A stretch of 64,000 bases of DNA from JBFHIZ01 sp963666475 (lineage in GTDB: Bacteria; Bacillota; Clostridia; Lachnospirales; Lachnospiraceae). Of the stretch, positions 44,816-54,108 are shown one piece after another. The position numbers were made by a program, and so were the translations under genes. Location: positions 1,798,001 through 1,862,000 of the forward strand of contig CAXXJM010000001.1 in assembly GCA_963666475.2 (NCBI GenBank). The letters run 5' to 3'. Numbering within the stretch: the stretch's first letter is position 1; each line of letters starts with the position of its first letter. The notes beneath the pieces are model-generated. The model did not search any database, had not been told where the DNA came from, and saw only the letters and a list, made by a program, of their open reading frames with translations.

Positions 44816-45120
44816 CATATAGTGCTGCTGGCAAGTCTACCAGCAGTTCCTATATATACTTTAACAGGACTAATAATGAAAAAAATCAAATTGTCCTTGA
44901 CAAAGGGTACACTTTATTTTGACGGTGCTTTTCGTTTCTGTAAAGAGCTCAAAATCCATAGATTTTATAAGGTTATCCACAAGAGTATCCGTATAAGAAG
45001 AAGCAATTCCGAACACCGAATTATTGATGTAACGATTTGTAGATAACTTCTATTTTATAGATGCTTGTACTCCTTTTTATGGTAATACCACTTTTTTATT
45101 TTCAGCGAATTGCACAAGGT

Positions 45121-45483
45121 CTACATGGCTTTGGGCGGATCATCAAGCTCTACAATCGGTCTTTTTGCAATGATTTCAAAGCCCTTCATCAGCATATGGT
45201 ATTGACTTTGTGAAATTTCAATGGCTTCCGTATCCGATCTCGGCCAAGTAAACGATCCATGATCGACACGCTTATACATCAGTAAAAATCCATCACCTTC
45301 CCACAAAAGTGCTTTGATTCGATCACTTCGTTTCCCACAAAACAAAAAGAGCGTGTTCTTATCATAGGGATCCAGGTGAAATTCAAAGCGTATGATCGCT
45401 GCAAGTCCATCGATTCCGCGACGAAGATCCGTATAACCCGTGGCGAGATAGATTTTTCGAAATCCACTACCATCATTCAGCAT
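45121..45483 (-). CDS. IS66 TnpB (Orf2-like)
   Basis: A 120-residue IS66 Orf2 protein: YLATGYTDLRRGIDGLAAI, FLFCGKRSDRIKALLWEGDGF and the RVDHGSFTWP motif. Its ATG overlaps the end of the reconstructed tnpA frame. Intact. Confidence 0.92.
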   Translation of the reverse strand: MLNDGSGFRKIYLATGYTDLRRGIDGLAAIIRFEFHLDPYDKNTLFLFCGKRSDRIKALLWEGDGFLLMYKRVDHGSFTWPRSDTEAIEISQSQYHMLMKGFEIIAKRPIVELDDPPKAM

Positions 45484-45558
45484 CAGAGATTGCCTCCAAA
45501 AGAGTACGAATAAATGCTGCAGTTACATTTGCATACAATTTGGATTGTCAACAGTTTT

Positions 45559-46395
45559 CTAAACAACTTTTTTAAGGGTATTGATTCTATACCTCACCGG
45601 TGTTAAATATCCTAATGAGGAATGAATTCTGTGGTTGTTAAACCAGTTTACATAATCAGCTAATTCAATCTGAAGATGATATAAACTGGAAAAAGTTTGA
45701 TTTTTAACAAACTCTGTTTTTATTATCTTAAACGTTGCTTCAGCAACTGCATTATCATATGGACAGCCTTTATGACTCAAAGATCTTTTGATTTCAAATG
45801 CGTCCAGTGTTTCGTTAATGGTTTGATTTTTAAACTCATTTCCACGATCTGTATGGAAAATTTTGATATCCTGCAAATTACCTTTTACGGATTGAAACGC
45901 TTCTTTTACCAAAATAGCATTTTTATTTCTACCAGAACTGAATCCAATAATCTCTCTGTTAAATAGATCAATTAGTACACAAATATAATTCCAACTTGTA
46001 CCTACTCTGACATAAGTTAAATCGCTTACTACAACATTTCGAAATAATTGCTCATTATACTTTCGATCAACAATATTTTCGATTTTTGATTCGTTGCAAG
46101 TATCTTTCTGTGGACGATACTGTGCTACTGTATAACTTGAGACAAGGCCTTTTTGCTTCATGATCCGACCAATACGACGTCTGGAAACGAAAATTTCTCG
46201 TTCTTCTAAATCTATTTTGATTTTTCTGGTACCATAGTTGTTACGGCTTGCTTTATATACATCAACGATATTTTTAATGAGTTCAGATTCATCTTGTTTC
46301 TGAGCTGCTTCATAATAATAATAAGAAGCTCTTGAGATTTTTAGGACTTTGCACATTGCTGATACTGAATTTTTGTGAAGGTTGCTTTTTATCAC
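45559..46395 (-). CDS. IS150-type transposase OrfB, copy 1
   Basis: A 278-residue integrase-core transposase with VVSDLTYVRV, FHTDRGNEFKNQ and NAVAEATFKIIKTE (DDE), preceded by an HTH_21-like region. The frame joins OrfA through a -1 shift near GAAAATAA, as in IS3-family OrfAB fusions. Confidence 0.92.
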   Translation of the reverse strand: MIKSNLHKNSVSAMCKVLKISRASYYYYEAAQKQDESELIKNIVDVYKASRNNYGTRKIKIDLEEREIFVSRRRIGRIMKQKGLVSSYTVAQYRPQKDTCNESKIENIVDRKYNEQLFRNVVVSDLTYVRVGTSWNYICVLIDLFNREIIGFSSGRNKNAILVKEAFQSVKGNLQDIKIFHTDRGNEFKNQTINETLDAFEIKRSLSHKGCPYDNAVAEATFKIIKTEFVKNQTFSSLYHLQIELADYVNWFNNHRIHSSLGYLTPVRYRINTLKKVV

Positions 46396-46397
46396 AT

Positions 46398-46694
<297 letters not shown>

Positions 46695-46753
46695 ATGGGC
46701 ACATCCTTTCTTTTATAAGACTATCATATATGCCCTTAATTTTTCTGCCTAGT

Positions 46754-47089
46754 TTATTGTAGCCGATCCAATTCGACCGATTGATTTTTAGAGCCATGTA
46801 TGATAGCAACTGGTTCAGCAGTATACTTCGAAGCAATGTTTTGTTCACTAGGAATCGGAAGTTCTAAAAAATGTACAGGCTGTGTTTCCGCTTGTTTTAA
46901 ACAAGCTTCCCGCACACGTCGAAGGCGATAATAATAATTCGCTTTGGTGACTCCGTTTTGTTCACACCAGGTTTCGATTTTCATTTCACTAGGACGAGCC
47001 TGACAAGCTTTGATCTGGTCGGCCCATTGTTGTAAGCGGACTTGTTCCGCTACAAGACTTGTTTGAGTGTTCATAGGATTCTCCTTCAT
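46754..47089 (-). pseudogene. IS66 tnpA, disrupted by IS150-like insertion
   Basis: The 5' part of an IS66 Orf1-like gene: QQWADQIKACQARPSEMKIETWCEQNG and YYYRLRRVREACL in pieces. After KNQSVEL the frame runs into the IS and stops. The missing end lies on the other side of the IS (45484-45540) and rejoins with the ATT duplication removed, ending in an overlap with the tnpB start. Confidence 0.85.
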
Positions 47090-47194
47090 AAAAGTCTTAA
47101 AAGTTTAGACTAAACTTTTAAGACTGCGTAGTGTTTGAATCCATTATCTCAAATCAGATGATTTATTATAAGGTACTCGCTTTGTAGCGTTTAC

Positions 47195-47468
47195 TTTTCG
47201 ACTCGTTGTCGGCTGCGCTACATGTCTCTAAAAATATAAGAACACAGCCAAAAATAAATTCTTGGCTGTGTTCTTTCCTTTTTTATCGCCGCATGGCTTT
47301 GCTTATTCAAACTCCTAATTTCAAAGTTGTTCTGTGGTGTTTGGAGTGCTTTATTTTGTTAATTTCAGTTCATATATGTACTGTTTATTTGCATTATCTT
47401 AGTTTTCCAGAAAAAGTATTGTCATTTTATTGTCACAAACAATTTCAGTATAACTTTTTGAAATATGT
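47195..47468. other. Spacer with hairpin between IS66 end and defence-like operon
   Basis: No gene. A perfect 14-base inverted repeat AAGAACACAGCCAA (47238-47251) with its complement (47262-47275) forms a strong hairpin followed by a T-rich stretch on the plus strand. It may also end the minus-strand operon that stops at 47469. Confidence 0.6.
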
Positions 47469-48137
47469 CTAAATATATAAAAAGCTACATTCTGAAACTA
47501 TATCGACAACTTCCATCAACTGATCCAATTCTATTTTGTTTTTTAATCCTATTTTATATGTACAGCTTGATTCATAATTAATATCCAAGTGATTTAACGG
47601 ATGTAAATTGCCGTTTTGATGTTCTTTATCATAATCATATCTTAAATATCCCACATCAAAAAGAGTCATCCGCTTGATTAATTTCCATAATACCTCTGCT
47701 TCAATATTATTGCTTTCATCTTCTGCTTCAATATCTTTGCTTTCATCTGCCACCTGATATAGTTCTGTAAAAAAATCTTCAAAAGTAATGATTTTTAAAT
47801 CGAATTTTTCAAACATTCCAATTAGTAATGAAATTATTTTATTGTCAATATCCACACCTGCTTGATTATCATATATTCTAAAAGTATCATCCTCTTTTAT
47901 TTCTATTGAAAATGGAAACTGAACGGAAAATATTTTATTTTCAACTTCATAAAACAATCTATTCATATGATCAACTTTTAGTACAATTTTACCTTTTGGC
48001 TCCTCTACCTCAACACATGCATCAATAACTCTAATGGTATTTAAAACCAATAGAATTAGTTCTCTTTTTGTTCTAAGAGGCTTTGACGCAATCTCAAACA
48101 AAAATTTTCCCATTTTGAAATCAACTCTTTTGCTCAC
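47469..48137 (-). CDS. Unknown protein, last gene of the defence-like operon
   Basis: About 222 residues, no family recognised, no signal peptide or membrane segment. The middle holds an acidic tandem repeat (DESKDIEAE then DESNNIEAE, near residue 130) coded by a 27-base duplication. The GTG at 48137 is preferred since GAGGTGG lies before it; the earlier GTG at 48152 overlaps the helicase stop. Its tight coupling to the helicase gene points to a partner or regulator of that protein. Confidence 0.65.
   Translation of the reverse strand: MSKRVDFKMGKFLFEIASKPLRTKRELILLVLNTIRVIDACVEVEEPKGKIVLKVDHMNRLFYEVENKIFSVQFPFSIEIKEDDTFRIYDNQAGVDIDNKIISLLIGMFEKFDLKIITFEDFFTELYQVADESKDIEAEDESNNIEAEVLWKLIKRMTLFDVGYLRYDYDKEHQNGNLHPLNHLDINYESSCTYKIGLKNKIELDQLMEVVDIVSECSFLYI
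47698..47751. repeat. 27-base imperfect tandem duplication
   Basis: Two adjacent units (47698-47724 and 47725-47751) differ at a few bases and encode a nine-residue acidic repeat in the unknown protein. Confidence 0.85.
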
Positions 48138-48148
48138 GTAAAACCACC

Positions 48149-50146
48149 TCACTCTATTAGTGCAAAGTTTGTAACAACTACGTCATATAATTTATCCCTA
48201 TCCGTTTCGTCTTTACAAATAGCTTGTACCACTTTGTGAAGTTTAGCTCTATCACCTTTTTTGATTTTTAATCCATCCATAATTTCTTCAACTATATCAT
48301 ATTGGGATTTATGAATATTCTTTCTATTAATTATAGCATTGTACAATAGTGTTTTTTCTTGTGTAGATGGTTCTGAGACGTGTAAGTACTCATGTCGATT
48401 CACAAAACTTATTCCTTCAATTATTTCTTTTTCAAACTGAGTAATTTGAGGAATAACAAAGTATGATGTTAGAAATGATCTCGTCAACATCATATAAACC
48501 GAGTTTCTTATTTGAAAATCACTAATTAATGGATTTTGCATAATACTTATTACAAAAGGAAACTCCAATCCTTTTACATTATTCCTATTACTGATAAATA
48601 ACGTTCCTTTCCTTTTCACTTTTGTCTCATATCCAATATTAGCATCCCAGTCAAATTTGTCTTTTATTAATACTTGTAATTTTGTTGCTAATTTATAATT
48701 ATCGTTCATGTTCTCTAAAAACATGATTCCAATATCATCTGGTTCAACAGTTGGATTTTCTCCAACAATTTTGTTTATGATACCAATTATTGTTTCTGCG
48801 TAATCCAAGTCAGCCATTTGTATAATTTCTATTCCATTTGATGTATTACTATTCACATCTTCAAATCTTCGCAATGGCTTTCTAGATAGATTATAGAATC
48901 CATCCTTTTTTTCAATATCATATCCACAGGCTTCCCACTCATCATCTTTTAGCCAACGTAATTTCTTTTCAAATAATCCCATACCTATAGCATGAGCTCC
49001 CATTAGCGTTCTTGGATCAGTTCTATAACATTTGTTTAGTAGAAAATCTGGATTCACAATGCTAATAGCTTCATTTTCAAATATATTCTGAAATATATCT
49101 CCTGCAACATATACACAAGATTTAGCTACTTTTTCACATAGTGCGAAAAAACCTTCTGAAAAATCCTGACTCTCATCAATCAAAATATAATCAAAACAAT
49201 AGCTAAAATTTTCTAATCTATTTATATCTTCAAGTGCCTTTCTACACACATTATCAAAAGTGCTACTATACGAAAATCTTTGAAATGGAATATTGTAATA
49301 ATTACATATATAGCTATATACACCAGAATTTTTATCACTCTGTGATCCCCAGCTACTCATCACCCATAGTCTCTGATTCCATCTTATCTGTTCTTCAACT
49401 TTCATAAAATTGAAAAATGTCGGCACCCTATTGCTTAAATTATCAGCCAGTATTTTATTATGGCATGTAAAAACAATCCTCAAATCCTCTGGAATTGTAT
49501 ATAATTCTTTTATTTTGTGTAATAGTAGTTCTGTCTTTCCTGTACCAGCAAGTCCTTGTATCGTAATTCGCTTCTTCTTTGGTTCATCAAAAATAAATCT
49601 AGTCTGTTCTCCATCAAACAAAATTATTTTACGCTTTATTTGGTCAAGAACATTTTCCGGGACATCTCCTCCAATTCTATCAACTTCATTAATACTTCCC
49701 GTTAATAATGAAATAAGGACTTCTCCTTTTCTTATATTATCTTTCCCATATAATTCATTTTCATTTAGTAATTCAATGAATGACTTTTCACTAATTGAAG
49801 TATTATCAATTGAAACTATAAAATTCTCTCTCCAATTTCTTGGTCTACCAACTACTTTTACATAATCATATTTATTTGAAATATATCCCATATCTTCAAT
49901 GAAATCTTCCATATAATCATCAAAATCATCACAAGAATTCCCAAAATTCACAAACATAAGTTTGTGTTTAGGCGTTAGTATAACCATAGCTTTTTCATAA
50001 TTATACTTATATTTCTTTTCTCCTAGTGGTTTATTAATAACATATACTGGATTCAAATTTTCACTTGAATATCTTTTTATTTCTTGAATAATGTCTTGTT
50101 TTTCTTCAGATGGTTCAAAATTAATGTAAAATAAACTATTATCCAT
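48149..50146 (-). CDS. SF1 (UvrD/Rep-like) helicase of the defence-like operon
   Basis: A 665-residue protein. Walker A is GLAGTGKT (198-205), Walker B DYILIDESQDF (319-329), a motif V-like NNVKGLEFPFVI (522-533) and motif VI-like MLTRS (553-557), all superfamily 1. Residues 1 to about 165 hold no clear motif but resemble a regulatory or degenerate nuclease-like N-terminal region. Stand-alone helicases of this type are frequent in phage-defence modules. The stop overlaps the start of the next gene; it follows the RES gene by 56 bases. Confidence 0.8.
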   Translation of the reverse strand: MDNSLFYINFEPSEEKQDIIQEIKRYSSENLNPVYVINKPLGEKKYKYNYEKAMVILTPKHKLMFVNFGNSCDDFDDYMEDFIEDMGYISNKYDYVKVVGRPRNWRENFIVSIDNTSISEKSFIELLNENELYGKDNIRKGEVLISLLTGSINEVDRIGGDVPENVLDQIKRKIILFDGEQTRFIFDEPKKKRITIQGLAGTGKTELLLHKIKELYTIPEDLRIVFTCHNKILADNLSNRVPTFFNFMKVEEQIRWNQRLWVMSSWGSQSDKNSGVYSYICNYYNIPFQRFSYSSTFDNVCRKALEDINRLENFSYCFDYILIDESQDFSEGFFALCEKVAKSCVYVAGDIFQNIFENEAISIVNPDFLLNKCYRTDPRTLMGAHAIGMGLFEKKLRWLKDDEWEACGYDIEKKDGFYNLSRKPLRRFEDVNSNTSNGIEIIQMADLDYAETIIGIINKIVGENPTVEPDDIGIMFLENMNDNYKLATKLQVLIKDKFDWDANIGYETKVKRKGTLFISNRNNVKGLEFPFVISIMQNPLISDFQIRNSVYMMLTRSFLTSYFVIPQITQFEKEIIEGISFVNRHEYLHVSEPSTQEKTLLYNAIINRKNIHKSQYDIVEEIMDGLKIKKGDRAKLHKVVQAICKDETDRDKLYDVVVTNFALIE

Positions 50147-50202
50147 TTCACAACACCTTTCTTTGGTTTTCTATTCTTTTAGTTTAAGTAATGCTTAACA
50201 AG

Positions 50203-51288
50203 TTAACAAATCTCTGTTTCGTAATGCATCGACTTTATATGATATAGTTGTACATCCATACACTTAAATTTTTTATAATCAAAAAAAGCGTAATTTACTC
50301 CTTCGTTATTTAATGTACTCTTATAACAAATGCCATCAAAACCCAAACTTTTTACAAAATCAGCGATATATTGTGCTGGTAAATAATCCAATTCGCTATC
50401 TTGTCTTCTCAATGGTTTTGCAATTTCCATACTTATTTTTTTTAATATGGACATATTAATCGCAAACCATTCATAATCAAAACTTTCCGCTACAAAAGGA
50501 CTTATACTTTCTAAATTGGACAAGTCTACTATTTTCAAATCTCGATTTGGTCTAAAATGTGCTACTGTAATATAGTCTAAATCTCTTGCTCTAATCTCAT
50601 GCAAAGTTGTTGTAATATCATTAGATAGATAAAAACAACTAATACCTGATGAATTTGCCCTACCAGCTGTGGCCATCCTTGATGGCGGAGGTCCCATTTC
50701 TTCTTTTTTCAAACCAATCTCATCACATATTCTTGCTCTGTATAAAATTTCAACATCTTTTTTCATATTTAGTTGTAAATTCTCGCTATTAATAAAAAGA
50801 TTTTTCAATAAATCTAAGTTAAAGTGATTTGAATGAAATCTATTAATATTTTTTATAGAGCTCATGAATTTTTCCCATGATGACTCTCCAACTAAGCTAT
50901 TTCTCTTTAAAAATTCTGAATCACATAATTTTTGCATTCCTACTTTTTCATTATATATTGATGAATCAATAGGATATAATTCTTTGCAAATCTCTATCAA
51001 TATTCTTTTTATATTATCCTTTGTTATATTAAATACTGACCAATTTTCAAATAAAATATTCTCTATGTAATCAAGATCATCTTTGGGAAAATCAGTTGGT
51101 AATTCTGATGCTGGTGCATATATACCCATAATCTCAAACATTAAATCTTTTATATTAATCTCATCACTGTCTGAATCATATACCAATACATCCAACTCTC
51201 CAGTTATTTCGCAAGTTCCTCGTTTATCTTGGCGAGTTATCATAGCACAAATTTCAACATCTTTAAAACAGTTAATCCCGACTAGCAC
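50203..51288 (-). CDS. RES-domain protein (putative NAD+-targeting)
   Basis: 361 residues. The C-terminal RES domain (about 180-330) keeps the residues expected for NAD+ phosphorylase/hydrolase toxins: Arg184/Arg186 in LYRARI, Tyr220 in GISCFYLS and Glu231 in TTTLHEIR. The N-terminal 65 residues (INCFKDVEICAM onward) resemble the domain found before RES in larger HEPN/RES proteins, but without its cysteine pairs. No Xre-type antitoxin gene adjoins it, so it is not a plain RES-Xre pair. Start is a GTG overlapping the previous stop (TAGTG), with AAGGAG upstream. Confidence 0.8.
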   Translation of the reverse strand: MLVGINCFKDVEICAMITRQDKRGTCEITGELDVLVYDSDSDEINIKDLMFEIMGIYAPASELPTDFPKDDLDYIENILFENWSVFNITKDNIKRILIEICKELYPIDSSIYNEKVGMQKLCDSEFLKRNSLVGESSWEKFMSSIKNINRFHSNHFNLDLLKNLFINSENLQLNMKKDVEILYRARICDEIGLKKEEMGPPPSRMATAGRANSSGISCFYLSNDITTTLHEIRARDLDYITVAHFRPNRDLKIVDLSNLESISPFVAESFDYEWFAINMSILKKISMEIAKPLRRQDSELDYLPAQYIADFVKSLGFDGICYKSTLNNEGVNYAFFDYKKFKCMDVQLYHIKSMHYETEIC

Positions 51289-52226
51289 TAGATTTCTCCT
51301 TCTAAATACTTATTCATAAGTTCTAAATGATGCATTATTGAATATTTTTTTACAGTTCCTAACCCTGGATATTTTCCTGTTTTATAACATTCAATAAAAC
51401 TATTTAATCCATTTGTCATGATTGTATCAGTTGTCTCAACCCATTCCACCAATTTTTCCACCGCTTCTCCAAATTTTCCAGCAGGATCGTTTATATCATC
51501 ATTTGAGTCTGAAACAAAGTGGTGGACTCTCAGCACATTGTCGTTGTCACTATCAAAATATACTATGTGAATTGCCACTGCTAATGGTGCAAATCCTGAC
51601 TCATTGTAATCAGATCCTGCAACTGAATAATCCGAAAAACCTTTAAACCCTTCTTGATTAAAGAATACATGATCCTCAGAAAAAAATTGATCTTCATCTT
51701 TGATATAATCTGAATTTCTAGAAGCTTTAGAAAAACGATCAGCAAAAATAACCTTAGATTTAGGTGCTTTTCTTGAAAAAGTTCTATCATCAGGTAATAA
51801 TGTATACAGAGGTTCATTTTTTTCGTATACTTCAAGAAAGCTATTCATACAATCACGATTAGTATTTATTATCATCAAATTATCACCATCACTTCTTTTT
51901 TTTAGTTGTGATGGTGTGTGCTTTTTCATCAAGAATGCCTTGATTAAGCATTCTTCTTCTAATTGTTCATATAAAGTATCAATGATTGAATCTTGTTGGT
52001 TCTTTTTTTCATTTACTTTCGAGGCAAAATCTCCTACTTCTGGGTTCATTACAAGAGCTATCCTATGTTCTTTTTCCGTATATAGCTGCAATGTTTTTAT
52101 CAAAGTAGATGTGGGTTTTATAGGTTCGATGATAGGAACAACTTTACTTCCAATTAGATTTTTCTCTAACAACTCTCGTACTGCAATTAATTCAAATTGA
52201 CGCCCTCTCAAATAAGGAAAATACAT
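51288..52226 (-). CDS. sce7725-family (beta-protein-like) protein
   Basis: About 312 residues, beginning MYFPYLRGRQFELIAVREL, the typical start of the sce7725/phage beta-like family, which is found beside sce7726 proteins. ATG 52226 is chosen: GGAGG six bases upstream overlaps the stop of the sce7726 gene. Biochemical role unknown; the constant pairing suggests a complex or a guard/effector pair. Confidence 0.75.
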   Translation of the reverse strand: MYFPYLRGRQFELIAVRELLEKNLIGSKVVPIIEPIKPTSTLIKTLQLYTEKEHRIALVMNPEVGDFASKVNEKKNQQDSIIDTLYEQLEEECLIKAFLMKKHTPSQLKKRSDGDNLMIINTNRDCMNSFLEVYEKNEPLYTLLPDDRTFSRKAPKSKVIFADRFSKASRNSDYIKDEDQFFSEDHVFFNQEGFKGFSDYSVAGSDYNESGFAPLAVAIHIVYFDSDNDNVLRVHHFVSDSNDDINDPAGKFGEAVEKLVEWVETTDTIMTNGLNSFIECYKTGKYPGLGTVKKYSIMHHLELMNKYLEGEI

Positions 52227-52228
52227 AT

Positions 52229-53074
52229 TCAACCTCCATAACTTTTTTTCATAACTTTCTCGAAATCACTTCTTTTTGTTCTAATGTTAACATCAAAGTA
52301 TGTTAGAATTCTTAACTCTTTTGGAGAATTTAAACAAAATTCTACTGTTTCAATTCTCATTCTGGTTTTTAGCTGCTCCAACATTTCTTTTTGTAATCGC
52401 GTAACATCTATTTCTTGAATTAAATTGTAACATTCCCTATAGTATTCAAACTGAATTACTTCTGGCAGATTAAACTTATTATCCAACAAAATTTGTTCAA
52501 ATTCATTTTTTCGTAAAATCTTAAATATGGTATAATGGTCCAAATATTTTTCTACAATTTCTGCATTTCTCACTGGCCTTAATGCTTGACGCTTAGTTAA
52601 TAACATAATTCCAACACTATCTGGTACCGTAGCCATTACTTTTTCTATATTTTCCTCATAAGTTACAACTACCACTTCCGTAAATGCTTTGTAATAATCT
52701 TGAATTTGATTTTCAATTCTATCGAGATTATCTAATTCTGTTTTTATCTCATAAACAACACCTTTTCCATTTATCATCACAAAATCTGCTTTAGATTTAT
52801 CAATTGGAAGTTCTGTTAAAGCTACGGTTTTTTTATAATCATGCTTTGCAAAAAGCAGTTTATTTAAAATAGTATTCTTATAAAGATATTCTGTTCTATA
52901 TTCCTTACCCATATAAGTATAAATTTCACTAATTAATTGATCATATGTTTTACCGTCTGGGTCCTTTATATATCTTTTAATAACAGAATCAAAAACACCA
53001 TTTTTTTTCTGCGAAAGCAGATCTGCAAGCATTGACTTTGAAAAAAATCTTTTTAAGATTAAATTATTGTTCAT
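52229..53074 (-). CDS. sce7726-family PD-(D/E)XK nuclease-like protein
   Basis: About 281 residues. The nuclease-like core is ADFVM (Asp97) followed by VVYEIKTELDNL (Glu109, Lys111), i.e. D-x11-E-x-K. The start at 53074 has AGGAGG six to seven bases upstream; a longer frame to 53137 lacks a site. First gene of the operon, so likely the founding component. Family members are typically encoded next to sce7725 proteins. Confidence 0.78.
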   Translation of the reverse strand: MNNNLILKRFFSKSMLADLLSQKKNGVFDSVIKRYIKDPDGKTYDQLISEIYTYMGKEYRTEYLYKNTILNKLLFAKHDYKKTVALTELPIDKSKADFVMINGKGVVYEIKTELDNLDRIENQIQDYYKAFTEVVVVTYEENIEKVMATVPDSVGIMLLTKRQALRPVRNAEIVEKYLDHYTIFKILRKNEFEQILLDNKFNLPEVIQFEYYRECYNLIQEIDVTRLQKEMLEQLKTRMRIETVEFCLNSPKELRILTYFDVNIRTKRSDFEKVMKKSYGG

Positions 53075-53091
53075 AATCTGCCTCCTTCTCT

Positions 53092-53138
53092 GTGTTCTTA
53101 TATAATATATTACCACAATATTGTTGAAAAACCACAAT
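53092..53138 (-). promoter_or_regulatory. Candidate promoter/operator of the defence-like operon
   Basis: A T/A-rich -10 region (TATTAT/TATAAG) lies just upstream of the first gene. Two direct ACCACAAT repeats (53112-53119 and 53131-53138, plus-strand reading) are 19 bases apart, one overlapping the palindrome CAATATTG. A regulator site is possible; no regulator gene is in the operon. Confidence 0.35.
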
Positions 53139-53517
53139 TAATTCAATAATAATTCTTCAGAATCACATCCTCACACTGGATGTCAAGCGGTAATTATTTG
53201 TATCAAGATTAAAGCATTTTAACAGGATAATTATTTATCGTCCTTTCTTTATCCAGTAATTAGTAATATCCGTTTCTTTTAGTTCTTGTCCCTTCTCATA
53301 CTATTATTCTTCAAACTCCATTCCCTTTTTAGACTCCATTTTCTTCAAAATAAAAAAAAGTTCCATGAAATTTATGTGACATTTTTTCCTTCACATTCTT
53401 TTCCATAGAACTTCTTTATGATATTTTAATTACGTAACTAAAAACGGGAAGCTAAACCTACCAGAGCCGCTTCCCATTTCCCTTGAGGGAATATAAATAT
53501 CCCCACCAAACACTATT
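53139..53517. other. Intergenic region before the DUF6431 gene
   Basis: No gene. It holds a hairpin GGGAAGC/GCTTCCC (53446-53475) and a smaller one (TTCCCTTGAGGGAA) just before the DUF6431 gene, probably within the transposon's left end or terminating traffic into it. TGTCA at 53181 is a possible but unproven transposon tip. Confidence 0.45.
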
Positions 53518-54042
53518 ATGATAACCATTTTTAATCATTCTTTCAATAGTATTTCACAAGATTTTTATGATAACTGCTTACAACAGCTAGATCTTCACAG
53601 ACTCACCTGTTCCTGCGGACATTCGGCATGTCTTACAAAACATGCCTATTATTTCCGTCGTATTAAAACGGTTGATGGTTTTATTTCACTTCGTATCTGT
53701 CGTGTCAAATGCACGTTCTGCAACAAAACACATGCGTTATTACCCGCGGAACTGGTTCCCTACTCTCAAATTCCCTTTCTTTCCCATATCTCCATTATTA
53801 TATCGTCCCTCACCGCAACGCCTGATTATCGCAATATCATGAACCTCATTCCTGATATTGACGAAAATAACATCCACTATGTCGTTTCAAAATTTCGCCA
53901 TTTTTGGAAAGAACGCCTCCTCAGCGAAAAGATTGATTTTTCTGATATTTCATTGTTATTGAAACGTTGCTTTTCCTGTTTTCATAGGCAATTTATGCAA
54001 ATTAAAAATACAATAAATATTCTTTTTCTTTCACCAACATAA
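53518..54042 (+). CDS. DUF6431-type zinc-ribbon protein of the transposon
   Basis: A 174-residue protein with two CxC/CxxC pairs (TCSCGHSAC near 31-40 and VKCTFCNKTHALLP near 64-77), matching the DUF6431 start that accompanies this transposon type. The C-terminal part after about residue 150 is weakly conserved in look and may be shortened. Presumably a DNA-binding accessory of transposition. Confidence 0.7.
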   Translation: MITIFNHSFNSISQDFYDNCLQQLDLHRLTCSCGHSACLTKHAYYFRRIKTVDGFISLRICRVKCTFCNKTHALLPAELVPYSQIPFLSHISIIISSLTATPDYRNIMNLIPDIDENNIHYVVSKFRHFWKERLLSEKIDFSDISLLLKRCFSCFHRQFMQIKNTINILFLSPT

Positions 54043-54108
54043 GATTTATGGTTTTTACTTCCCTTTCTTTTTATACTGTTCTCAAATAAACAAGAAAGGA
54101 ATTTATTT

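Larger units (their letters stand above)
43279..44915 (+). mobile_element. IS3-family-like element, copy B
   Basis: Same size and same encoded proteins as copy A, in opposite orientation. Ends are AAAATGTACCC (43279) and GGGTACACTTT (44915); ATTTT stands on both sides (43274-43278 and 44916-44920), a likely 5-base target duplication. It interrupts the IS66 element between tnpB and tnpC. Confidence 0.88.

Noticed and set aside
49410..49865. Plus-strand frame of 151 codons
   Set aside because: It is antisense to the helicase motif region and shows no family features.
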